A stretch of 64,000 nt of DNA, from the NCBI GenBank assembly GCA_001543005.1, contig LFLB01000002.1, forward strand, positions 62,001 to 126,000. Direction: 5' to 3'. Under the pieces are notes generated by a model. It searched no databases and had not been told where the DNA came from. It was given only the letters and a program-made list of their open reading frames with translations. This document shows positions 47,624 to 55,972 of the stretch, piece by piece; the stretch's first letter is position 1; the number at the start of each line of letters is the position of its first letter. Source of the stretch: Candidatus Spongiihabitans thiooxidans. Lineage in GTDB: Bacteria > Pseudomonadota > Gammaproteobacteria > Arenicellales > Poriferihabitantaceae. The translations under genes and the position numbers were made by a program.

Positions 47624-48355
47624 TTATTGGAGTGAAGCCAAAGCATCTCTGGTCAAACTGGACAAGGCGATTTTTTGTTGACCCTGATCATCAAAGTTAT
47701 CTGCAGACAACCATTGCTGGAAAGCTTTTTCAATTACCGGCCACTCCCTGTCGAGCAGGGAATACCACGCAGAATCCCGGTTTCGGCCTTTCACAACCAG
47801 CATCTGTCGAAATGTGCCTTCATAAGTGAACCCAAGGCGTTTGGCTGCATTGCAGGATTTTTCGTTTAAGGCATTACATTTCCATTCATAACGTCGGTAT
47901 CCCATAGCAAACACATTCTTCATCATTAAATACATGGTCTCGGTGGCAGCAATGGTACTTTGGCATTGTGGAGAATAGTTGATGTGCCCAACTTCAATCG
48001 AGCCCTGGATCGGCTTGATTCGCAGATAGCTGGCTACGCCGATCGCCTGTTTTGTAACATTATCCACAACGGCATAAAATTTGGGGTCGCCGTTAAAGCA
48101 GGTTGTATTCATCCAATCGCGATAATCACCGATGCGGTCAAAGGGTCCGTAGGGCAGATATACCCATACCCGGTTTTCCAGATCCTGTTTATAAGCGTTG
48201 AATAACTGCTCGCTGTGGCGTTCCAGGTTTAATGGTTCGCAACGACAATACTGGCCCTGTAGAACATTATCGTTCGGTGTTTGCGCGCAGCCCCAATCTT
48301 TTACGTCAAAGCCAATGGTCAAGCCGAGCTCATTGGTTTGGTTTTCGGGTTCCAT
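47624..48355 (-). CDS. GNAT-family N-acetyltransferase (RimL-like)
   Basis: 243 aa from MEPENQT; the open frame extends 32 codons upstream into the neighbouring gene but without a conserved sequence. 'YAVVDNVTKQAIGVASYLRIKPIQGSIEVGHINYSP' in outline, 'TETMYLMMKNVFAMGYRRYEWKCNALNEKSCNAAKRLGF' in outline and 'YEGTFRQMLVVKGRNRDSAWYSLLDREW' fit the RimJ/RimL-type acetyltransferases with an acetyl-CoA fold. The substrate is unknown. It follows the Cys/Met lyase gene by 35 bp on the same strand. Confidence 0.87.
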   Translation of the reverse strand: MEPENQTNELGLTIGFDVKDWGCAQTPNDNVLQGQYCRCEPLNLERHSEQLFNAYKQDLENRVWVYLPYGPFDRIGDYRDWMNTTCFNGDPKFYAVVDNVTKQAIGVASYLRIKPIQGSIEVGHINYSPQCQSTIAATETMYLMMKNVFAMGYRRYEWKCNALNEKSCNAAKRLGFTYEGTFRQMLVVKGRNRDSAWYSLLDREWPVIEKAFQQWLSADNFDDQGQQKIALSSLTRDALASLQ

Positions 48356-48390
48356 TATTGATGGAAGCGGCAAAATTATCTCAGGATAAA

Positions 48391-49590
48391 TTAAAGAACA
48401 TTGTCCAGATCGGCGATAAGGTCTTCTACATCCTCCAGCCCAACCGAGCAACGGAATAACCCGTCGCCAGCACTCGATTTGTACTTTTCCAGTTCCGCGC
48501 CTTCCAGTCGATAGGACGATTCGATCAGGTCTTTGGTATCCATAAGATAAATCAGGCTACGATGATGACCAACAGAGACTGCGTAGTGAATGATTTGCAG
48601 TTGTTTCATCATCTTCTCGGCAACCCGGGCAGGGTTTTTTACTTTGAAAGACAGTATGCCTGAATAGTTGTCCATTTGATTTTTTGCAATATCGTGTTGT
48701 GGATGGGAAGGGTGACCCGGATACAAAACGTGTTTGACCCTGGCGTCCTGATGCAGGAAGTTCGCTATTGTCATGGCGTTTTCCTGGTGTACACGCATAC
48801 GCAGTGGCAGCGTCGCCGCGCCTCTCATAATGAGCCAGGCGTTGAACGGGCTGATGGTGCCGCCGTAGTGCAGGACCCCCGATTCTCTTAATCGGTTTAT
48901 AAACTCAGTGTTGCCCAGCACCGCCCCGCCCAATGCGTCACCATGCCCGCCGATATATTTGGTGAGGGAATGAACCACCAGATCAGCGCCTAATTCCAGC
49001 GGGCGTGTCGCTATCGGGCTGGCAAACGTGGAGTCGACCACCAGCAGCGCATTATGCGCATGAGCAATTTCCGCAACTTTTGCGATATCTATAATATGAA
49101 GCAATGGATTCGAGGGTGTTTCAATCCATATCATTCGTGTTTTCGGTGTAATCGCTTTTTCGATGAGCGCCAACTCAGTGGTATCCACCGGGCTGACATC
49201 AATGCCTTTTTTGGGAAGTTGGTCTCTTGCGATTTCCGCTGTGCCTGGATAATTGGTGTTGCTCATTATCAGATGATCGCCGCTGTTCAATTGGCTGAAC
49301 AAAACCGCCGAGGACGCGGCCATGCCGGACGCAAAGGCAAGACATTGATCGGCATGCTCCAGCAGCGATAGTTTGATTTCCAGTTGTTTGATAGTGGGAT
49401 TCGACCAGCGCGTATACATGTACGGCGTGTTTTGGTCGACGTTAGTCACCGAAAAACTGGTCGGCTCATCAACCACGAATGTGCTGGACATTACAATATT
49501 AGGTACAGTAGCCCCAGTTTGCTGATCCGGGGATTCGCCGCCATGTATCGCGGTGGTTTGAATGCCGATTGAGGCTGGTTTTTTATTCAT
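48391..49590 (-). CDS. Cys/Met-metabolism PLP enzyme (cystathionine lyase/synthase type)
   Basis: 399-aa fold-type I PLP enzyme. 'YTRWSNPTIKQLEIKLSLLE' (~57-76), 'FASGMAASSAVLFSQL', 'WIETPSNPLLHIIDI' (~153), and PLP lysine in 'LVVHSLTKYIGGHGDALGG' (~203-221) place it in the MetB/MetC/CGL family. Which reaction it runs (gamma-synthase, beta-lyase, gamma-lyase, or methionine gamma-lyase) cannot be told reliably. Upstream of the acetyltransferase in a probable two-gene leftward operon. Confidence 0.9.
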   Translation of the reverse strand: MNKKPASIGIQTTAIHGGESPDQQTGATVPNIVMSSTFVVDEPTSFSVTNVDQNTPYMYTRWSNPTIKQLEIKLSLLEHADQCLAFASGMAASSAVLFSQLNSGDHLIMSNTNYPGTAEIARDQLPKKGIDVSPVDTTELALIEKAITPKTRMIWIETPSNPLLHIIDIAKVAEIAHAHNALLVVDSTFASPIATRPLELGADLVVHSLTKYIGGHGDALGGAVLGNTEFINRLRESGVLHYGGTISPFNAWLIMRGAATLPLRMRVHQENAMTIANFLHQDARVKHVLYPGHPSHPQHDIAKNQMDNYSGILSFKVKNPARVAEKMMKQLQIIHYAVSVGHHRSLIYLMDTKDLIESSYRLEGAELEKYKSSAGDGLFRCSVGLEDVEDLIADLDNVL

Positions 49591-49814
49591 AGTGGGCGTG
49601 ATTCATAGTGGTCGCGACAGTGACAGAAATAGACTAAATTCAGATTGTATAGGAGAGGGTATGGATAGGGTGATAAATGTGCAGTTTGCCGTATTCATAA
49701 CAAAGGATTTATAGCACGGATTTATAACAAAACTTGACGTTGCAACACCGCTACAGGTTATCATTGAATATAATCACGGCATGCCAATTACGGCAACAAA
49801 CAGGAGAAAATGAA

Positions 49815-50627
49815 ATGAGACCCCCAATCAATCTGCCCAAGTCGCTAATGCTTGGCCTAATGCTTGGCATGGGACTTGCAATGGTGCTGGCGCTCAGTGC
49901 CGCTGCTGCCCAGACAATAAGCGCCATTCAGCCGTTCACGGCCAGCCAGGCAATCGACCTGACCCAGCCGATGCACGATGATATGGTTTTCTGGCCCGGC
50001 GGGGTGCCGTTCAAGAAAGAGCGGTTGGTGGACTACGACACCGGCGGTTACCAATTGCACAAGTTCATCATGGGCGAGAACACTGGCACCCATGTCGATG
50101 CCCCGTCGCACTTCATCAGAGGCAACAAACCGATCGACCAGCTGGCGCTCAATCAGCTGATTCTTCCGATTGTCGTGCTCGACGCGCAATACGCAGTCGC
50201 CAAGAATGACGACTATGAACTGACCCCGGCGGATATCAAAAACTGGGAAGCGAAACACGGCAAAGTGCCGGCCAATTCGCTGTTTGTCATGAACACTGGC
50301 TGGCACAAGCGCTTCGACGATCCGCAAAAATATATCAATATGGACGGCGATAATGTGATGCGTTTTCCCGGCTTCTCGGCCGCCGCCGCCAAATTGTTGG
50401 TGGCGCGGGATGTGGCGGGGATTGGCATCGATACGTTGAGTTTGGACCACGGTCCTTCCAAAACCTTCGCCGCGCATGTGGTGATGCTTGCCGCCAACAA
50501 ATACCAAGTGGAAAATATGGCTTTGCTTGATGCGTTGCCGACAACCGGTGCCACCGCCATCATCGGCGTGCTGCCGGTGCGCGGCGGCTCCCAAGCGCAG
50601 GCGCGAATCTTCGCGCTAGTGCCCTAG
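49815..50627 (+). CDS. Exported cyclase-family (kynurenine formamidase-like) hydrolase
   Basis: Metal-dependent hydrolase of the cyclase/KynB family, 270 aa from the ATG at 49815, which has CAGGAG upstream. A signal peptide (~residues 1-33, MLGLMLGMGLAMVLALSAAAAQ) predicts a periplasmic enzyme, unlike cytosolic KynB. 'AIDLTQPMHDDMVFWPGGVPF' in outline and the metal motif 'GENTGTHVDAPSHF' (~91-104) are present, but the family's first His (HxGTHxDxPxH) is Asn. 'GIDTLSLDHGPSKTFAAHVVMLAANKYQVENM' in outline ends the domain. Substrate unknown. Confidence 0.85.
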   Translation: MRPPINLPKSLMLGLMLGMGLAMVLALSAAAAQTISAIQPFTASQAIDLTQPMHDDMVFWPGGVPFKKERLVDYDTGGYQLHKFIMGENTGTHVDAPSHFIRGNKPIDQLALNQLILPIVVLDAQYAVAKNDDYELTPADIKNWEAKHGKVPANSLFVMNTGWHKRFDDPQKYINMDGDNVMRFPGFSAAAAKLLVARDVAGIGIDTLSLDHGPSKTFAAHVVMLAANKYQVENMALLDALPTTGATAIIGVLPVRGGSQAQARIFALVP

Positions 50628-51050
50628 CACTCCATAAGGCTGCTTCGACACCCCGATTTATGCGGGGCGGCAATCAAGTTTGGGACCTGCTGGAATTTTG
50701 AATCCGCGGGCGATTACGCAGACAAAACAGACCAAAGCAACGCTTTTCTTGTCATTCTGAACGATTTGAATAAGGTTGACAATATGACTTGGCAAGGTTG
50801 ACAAATAACCGATGAATTGTGGCAGGTATTCGTAAAACAAGTGAAAACATTCGTCAATCTTTGTAACTGAACTGGCAGAGAATGCCATTGACCATTCTGC
50901 GGGAAAGTCCATGTTCAGGTTAGCAAAACGGCAATAACCACCAAAATTGTAGCCTGACACGTAAGGGGTATAACCGAATCACAAAGCCGGGCGGCGCATG
51001 GCTTTGTTTGATATATTGTGTCCCAACCTTAAAAAGATGAAAAAGTAATC
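50628..51050. other. 423-bp gap upstream of sucCD
   Basis: No gene or RNA recognised. It must contain the sucCD promoter if the operon is transcribed separately; a convincing -35/-10 pair was not resolved. Upstream TCA-cycle genes that usually precede sucC are absent. Confidence 0.5.
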
Positions 51051-52244
51051 ATGAACATCCATGAATATCAGGCCAAGTCATTGTTGGCTCAATATGGCGT
51101 CACGGTACCGAAGGGCCAAGTGGCATTTAATGTGGAGCAGGCGATGGCGGCGGCCAGGGATTTGGGTGGCCCGGTATGGGTGGTCAAGGCGCAGATTCAT
51201 GCCGGTGGAAGAGGCAAGGGCGGCGGGGTTAAAGTGGTGGACTCGCTGGAAAAAGTGGAACAAGCTGCCAGCGAGATTCTGGGGATGCGGTTGGTCACTC
51301 ACCAGACCGGACCCGCGGGCAAGGAAGTCAAGCGCATTTATATCGAGGACGGTTGTGATATTGCGTGCGAGCTTTACTTAGGCATGCTGGTTGACCGCGC
51401 CAGTAGCCGCGTAACGGTGATTGCTTCTACCGAAGGCGGCATGGAAATTGAGGAAGTCGCCGCCAGCGCCCCGGAAAAAATCATCAAGGCGGCCATAGAC
51501 CCGGCCATTGGCCTGCAACCTTTCCATGCGCGCAAACTGGCTTTTGGGCTTGGGCTCACTGACAATCAGGTGCGTTCGGCGATTGCCTTTCTCAGCGCCA
51601 TGTACAAGGCGTTCACCGAGTTGGATGCGAGTATGGTTGAAATTAATCCATTGGTGGTGACCGGCGACGGCGAATTACTGGCTCTGGATGCGAAGATGAA
51701 TTTTGACAGCAACGGATTATTCCGCCATCCGCAAGTAGAGGAATTACGCGATCTGGATGAGGAAGACCCGGCCGAAGTGGAGGCCAGCGAACATGAATTG
51801 AACTATATCAAACTGGACGGTTCGATTGGCTGCATGGTCAATGGCGCAGGCTTGGCCATGGCGACCATGGATATTATCGAATTATACGGCAGCTCGCCGG
51901 CGAATTTTCTCGATGTCGGCGGCGGTGCCACCGCCGAGCGGGTAACCGCGGCATTCAAGATAATTTTGTCCGACCCCAATGTTAAAGGCATACTGGTCAA
52001 CATATTCGGCGGCATTATGCGTTGTGATGTTATCGCTGAAGGGATTGTGGCTGCGGCAAAGGAAGTGGTGCTCGATGTGCCGCTGGTGGTGCGGTTGGAG
52101 GGCACCAATGTCGAACAGGGAAAAGCTATTCTGGCGGATTCCGGGCTGCCGATAGTATCGGCGGATAATCTTGGGGATGCCGCCGAAAAGGTGGTAAAAA
52201 TCGTTAAATCCGGCAAATCTATTTTTGGCGGAGAGGCCGCATAA
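51051..52244 (+). CDS. sucC: Succinyl-CoA synthetase, beta subunit (ADP-forming)
   Basis: 397 aa. Starts '[17 protein letters not shown]', typical; ATP-grasp domain with '[20 protein letters not shown]' (~43-62) and '[25 protein letters not shown]' (~195-219); C-terminal ligase domain with '[22 protein letters not shown]'. Converts succinyl-CoA to succinate with substrate-level phosphorylation. The stop TAA shares one base with the sucD ATG. Confidence 0.97.
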   Translation: MNIHEYQAKSLLAQYGVTVPKGQVAFNVEQAMAAARDLGGPVWVVKAQIHAGGRGKGGGVKVVDSLEKVEQAASEILGMRLVTHQTGPAGKEVKRIYIEDGCDIACELYLGMLVDRASSRVTVIASTEGGMEIEEVAASAPEKIIKAAIDPAIGLQPFHARKLAFGLGLTDNQVRSAIAFLSAMYKAFTELDASMVEINPLVVTGDGELLALDAKMNFDSNGLFRHPQVEELRDLDEEDPAEVEASEHELNYIKLDGSIGCMVNGAGLAMATMDIIELYGSSPANFLDVGGGATAERVTAAFKIILSDPNVKGILVNIFGGIMRCDVIAEGIVAAAKEVVLDVPLVVRLEGTNVEQGKAILADSGLPIVSADNLGDAAEKVVKIVKSGKSIFGGEAA

Positions 52245-53116
52245 TGTCCGTACTGATAGATAAAAACACACGATTACTCTGTCAGGGTTTCACCGGCGCC
52301 ACTGCCACGTTTCACAGCCAACAGGCAATCGAATATGGCACCGATCTGGTCGGCGGAGTAACCCCTGGAAAAGGCGGCCAAACGCACCTTGATTTACCCG
52401 TATTCGACACAGTCACAGAAGCGATTGAAAAAACCGGCGCCAATGCCTCGGTGATTTATGTACCACCGCCGTTTGCCGCCGATGCCATTCTCGAAGCCAT
52501 TGATGCCGAACTCCCGCTGGTGGTGTGTATAACCGAGGGCGTGCCGGTGATGGATATGATCAAGGTAAAAAGAATGTTGGAAAATTCGACGACTCGCCTG
52601 ATCGGCCCAAATTGCCCAGGGGTAATCACGCCGGGAGAATGCAAAATCGGGATTATGCCCGGCCATATACACATGAAGGGGTCAGTCGGTATTGTTTCCC
52701 GCTCGGGCACCTTGACGTATGAGGCGGTGGCGCAAACTACAGCGGAAGCAATGGGGCAAAGCACTTGCATCGGCATTGGCGGTGATCCGATAACCGGCAC
52801 CAGTTTCATCGATTGCCTGGAAATGTTTTTAGCCGACGATACGACCGAAGCGATCATCATGATCGGCGAAATCGGCGGCAGCGCCGAAGAAGAGGCTGCG
52901 GAATTTATTAGCCGGAACAAAGTGAAGAAGCCCACCTGTGGTTTCATCGCCGGATTAACCGCACCACCGGGCCGACGAATGGGTCACGCCGGCGCGATTA
53001 TCGCCGGCGGCAAAGGCAGTGCCGAAGACAAGATCGAAGCCTTCAAACAAGCCGGCATCGCCGTGGCGGATTCGCCCGCCTCGTTGGGTAGCACCTTGAA
53101 AAAAGCGATGAAGTGA
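52244..53116 (+). CDS. sucD: Succinyl-CoA synthetase, alpha subunit
   Basis: 290 aa. CoA-binding '[19 protein letters not shown]' (~17-35), '[21 protein letters not shown]' in outline, '[10 protein letters not shown]' and the phospho-His in '[16 protein letters not shown]' (~244-259) are intact. Translationally coupled to sucC. Confidence 0.97.
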   Translation: MSVLIDKNTRLLCQGFTGATATFHSQQAIEYGTDLVGGVTPGKGGQTHLDLPVFDTVTEAIEKTGANASVIYVPPPFAADAILEAIDAELPLVVCITEGVPVMDMIKVKRMLENSTTRLIGPNCPGVITPGECKIGIMPGHIHMKGSVGIVSRSGTLTYEAVAQTTAEAMGQSTCIGIGGDPITGTSFIDCLEMFLADDTTEAIIMIGEIGGSAEEEAAEFISRNKVKKPTCGFIAGLTAPPGRRMGHAGAIIAGGKGSAEDKIEAFKQAGIAVADSPASLGSTLKKAMK

Positions 53117-53242
53117 AAATACACAAGCGTTGTCCGCAGATGACGCAGATAAGCCCATTTTGTTATTCCCGCAGCCCCCCGCCAAGCCTACCGTTCCCGC
53201 TTTTTACAATGTCGCGCTACCCCGCAAATTGGCCTATCCGCG

Positions 53243-53374
53243 CATAATCAGCGTCGGCATGGTTCAGTCCACCCAAAGCCATAGATTCGGCAACTTCGTT
53301 GCTAACGGCTCCGTATTTTTCAAGTAACGCTTCAGGTACGCCAACCATTTCAGCTTTTGTGGCGTTGCTATAAG
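53243..53374 (-). pseudogene. Diverged fragment of cinA
   Basis: 132 bp that align without gaps to 55639-55770 inside the intact cinA, same orientation, with 14 mismatches by my count (about 89% identity). It encodes an uninterrupted piece (EMVGVPEALLEKYGAVSNEV and flanks). About two-thirds of the differences are synonymous, so the fragment diverged while still under selection in another genome rather than decaying in place. The sequence outside the 132 bp is unrelated to cinA. Confidence 0.88.
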
Positions 53375-53519
53375 AAATCTCCGATTAAACGTGCGATAAT
53401 CATATCATCACTAAACGGGGGTATCATGCGTATCCTGTATATCCATGTAACTAAAGAATCTATGAATATCCTCTAGTTTATTCAAAAATACTGTCAAAAT
53501 TAAGGTAGCAATATGCAAT

Positions 53520-55217
53520 ATGAAGAATCAAGAAATTACAATTAGAAAAATCACGAAACAGTTAAACGAACCAGATGCTACGGATGGTGGTTTTTGGCTT
53601 CCAAATATTCAAAGAAATTTTGTATGGAAAGAAGATCAAATAGAACGACTGTTTGACTCTCTAATGCGGAATTATCCAATTGGAACACTATTGATATGGA
53701 AAACAAAAAAAGGCGATATAAAACACAGGAAATTTATAGATATTTATAAAAATGACACAAAATACACTGATCAGTATGTGCCAAAAAATGACAAATGTAA
53801 GTTACTTGTTTTAGATGGTCAACAACGCCTGCAAAGTTTATTTATTGGGTTGTGTGGCAGTTATAACGAAAAAGAATTGTATTTTCATACCCTAAGTGGC
53901 TCCTATGAGCCCCCAGAAGATATTAAATATATTTTCAAATTTAGAAAAGAAAAGCCTGATGACACTTGGATTAAACTAAAGGATATTGTGTTCGGGGAAC
54001 AAGATAATTATTCTGACCAACATGACATCTTAAAATCCATACATACTGAAATAACGGATGATGAAAAAAACCGGATACCAAAAAACATTTCCACAATACA
54101 CCAAGTGTTTAAAACAGAAGAAAGAATTGTATACCAAGAACTTGATAGTGTAGATTATCCTGAATTATATAGTGATGATGATGTGGTGGAAATTTTTGTT
54201 CGTGCAAATTCTGGAGGGACGCCATTAGGGAAATCTGATTTACTGTTTTCATTATTAACCTCCGAATGGAAAGAAGCTGAAGAGAAAATGGAAGGTTTAT
54301 TGGAAGAATTGAACAAAGAAGGATATGCTTTTACAAGAGATTTTGTATTAAAAACTTGCTTAACTTTATTGAACACAGGTGCAAGTTATAAGGTCGAAAA
54401 ATTTAGACAGCCCAAAGTAAAAGAAGAAATGATTCACAGGTGGGCTGATATAGAAAATTCAATAAAGAGTGTTAAAGATTTTTTATATGGTCAAACATAT
54501 GTGAGATCCAAAAAAGCTCTTAAGTCATACTTAACCCTAATCCCCCTTATTTATTTTCATTATCACTATAAAAGCCAATGGGACTCTTTACGACACCTGG
54601 ATAATTATATACTAAAAACTCTTTTGGCGGGTTCTTTTGGTGGTAGCCCTGATGGTCTTATAGATAATTGCATAAAGGAAATCAAAGAGAGCGGAGACTT
54701 TAACACGAAAAAAATATTCAATGTAATACTAAGTAGCGGTAGAAGTTTAGAAATTTCAAAAGAGGATTTGCTAAACCAAAATTATTCAAAAAGAAATGAT
54801 CTACATCTGCTTTTTAATTTGTGGTACAAAGATATGAATTATTGTCCATCATATTCAGGCAATGAATTAAATATTGATCATATATTCCCAACTAGTATTT
54901 TGCGAGAAATTAAATTCGACAACGATGTTAGAAGAGTGAAGTATAAAAAGGAAGACAGGGATCAAATTGGCAATTTAATGTTATTAACAAGGGAGGAAAA
55001 TGGGGCTGGTGGTAAAAGTGATACAGAGCCATCAGAATGGTTCAAGGATAAGGATGAGAAATATCTCAAACGTCACTTAATACCAAACAAGCCGGAACTA
55101 TGGAATATCGAAAAATTTGATGAATTTATAAAAGAAAGAAACCAATTACTTACAAATAAATTCAGAGATGAATTAGGTGTGTTAATTAAAGAAAAAAGAA
55201 ATAGAAATATCATTTAG
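53520..55217 (+). CDS. DUF262/HNH-type nuclease (GmrSD-like)
   Basis: 565 aa. N-terminal DUF262 with 'NIQRNFVWKEDQIERLFDSLMRNYPIGTLLIW' in outline and the nucleotide-contacting 'LLVLDGQQRLQSLFIGL' (~97-113); C-terminal HNH-like DUF1524 portion with 'NELNIDHIFPTSIL' (~451-464) and 'RDQIGNLMLLTREENGAGGKSD'. This is the architecture of GmrSD-type modification-dependent restriction and related single-protein phage defence. It is strikingly AT-rich and lacks partner genes. Start ATG at 53520; no strong ribosome-binding site is evident. Flanked by two versions of cinA. Confidence 0.85.
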   Translation: MKNQEITIRKITKQLNEPDATDGGFWLPNIQRNFVWKEDQIERLFDSLMRNYPIGTLLIWKTKKGDIKHRKFIDIYKNDTKYTDQYVPKNDKCKLLVLDGQQRLQSLFIGLCGSYNEKELYFHTLSGSYEPPEDIKYIFKFRKEKPDDTWIKLKDIVFGEQDNYSDQHDILKSIHTEITDDEKNRIPKNISTIHQVFKTEERIVYQELDSVDYPELYSDDDVVEIFVRANSGGTPLGKSDLLFSLLTSEWKEAEEKMEGLLEELNKEGYAFTRDFVLKTCLTLLNTGASYKVEKFRQPKVKEEMIHRWADIENSIKSVKDFLYGQTYVRSKKALKSYLTLIPLIYFHYHYKSQWDSLRHLDNYILKTLLAGSFGGSPDGLIDNCIKEIKESGDFNTKKIFNVILSSGRSLEISKEDLLNQNYSKRNDLHLLFNLWYKDMNYCPSYSGNELNIDHIFPTSILREIKFDNDVRRVKYKKEDRDQIGNLMLLTREENGAGGKSDTEPSEWFKDKDEKYLKRHLIPNKPELWNIEKFDEFIKERNQLLTNKFRDELGVLIKEKRNRNII

Positions 55218-55423
55218 AGGTACAGGAGGGATTAAAAAGCAGCGATCTCATTCAACAATGTTAAACGGCAAAAAACCATCGGCATCATTCGTTCAACGGT
55301 ATGGATTGGGGCTGATGGAAAGGTGAAAAACATTGGCGCAAAGTCCCTAACACTGCAACCTACCCAGTCAAGGTCTTGCAGGTTTCGCAGAGTAATTAGC
55401 ATCCGCTAAACTTGCCTTCTTGC

Positions 55424-55963
55424 TTATCTATTTACGGAATGTTCGTTCTCCAGAATTTTTAACAGTCCGGCAAGGGAATGCACTATGGTTTGGCAACGCA
55501 CCGCATCCCGGTCCCCTCGAAATATTATCTTTTCCGCCTGAACATAGTTGTCTGGCCCGGCCCAGCCGAAACAAACTGTGCCCACCGGCTTGTCTTTAGT
55601 GCCGCCATCTGGACCGGCAATGCCCGTAACCGACAATGCATAATCAGCATCGGCATGTTTCAGTCCACCCAAAGCCATCGCTTCCGCGACTTCGTTGCTA
55701 ACCGCGCCGTATTTTTCGAGTAATGTTTCAGGTACGCCAACCATTTCAGTTTTCGCGGCGTTGCTATAAGTCACATAGCCACGCTCGAACCAGTTTGAGC
55801 TTCCCGAAATCGCCGTTAAGGAATGAGCGATTCCGCCTCCAGTGCACGATTCAACTGTGGTTACTGAATGGCCCAGTTGAACCAGCCTGTTGCCAATAAT
55901 GGCGACTAACTTATTTGGACTATTTGCATTGTTCATAGGTATAAATTCCCATATAAATTTCAT
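55424..55963 (-). CDS. pncC: CinA-family nicotinamide-nucleotide amidohydrolase (PncC)
   Basis: 179 aa, the stand-alone C-terminal CinA domain, which deamidates nicotinamide mononucleotide. 'VTTVESCTGGGIAHSLTAISGSS' in outline (~36-58), 'GYVTYSNAAKTEMVGV' and 'ALSVTGIAGPDGGTKDKPVGTVCFGW' are typical. ATG at 55963 or 55936 (MNNAN). It starts 9 bp after the M16 peptidase stop and is probably cotranscribed with it. Part of its sequence is duplicated at 53243-53374. Confidence 0.93.
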   Translation of the reverse strand: MKFIWEFIPMNNANSPNKLVAIIGNRLVQLGHSVTTVESCTGGGIAHSLTAISGSSNWFERGYVTYSNAAKTEMVGVPETLLEKYGAVSNEVAEAMALGGLKHADADYALSVTGIAGPDGGTKDKPVGTVCFGWAGPDNYVQAEKIIFRGDRDAVRCQTIVHSLAGLLKILENEHSVNR

Positions 55964-55972
55964 GAGTCAATC

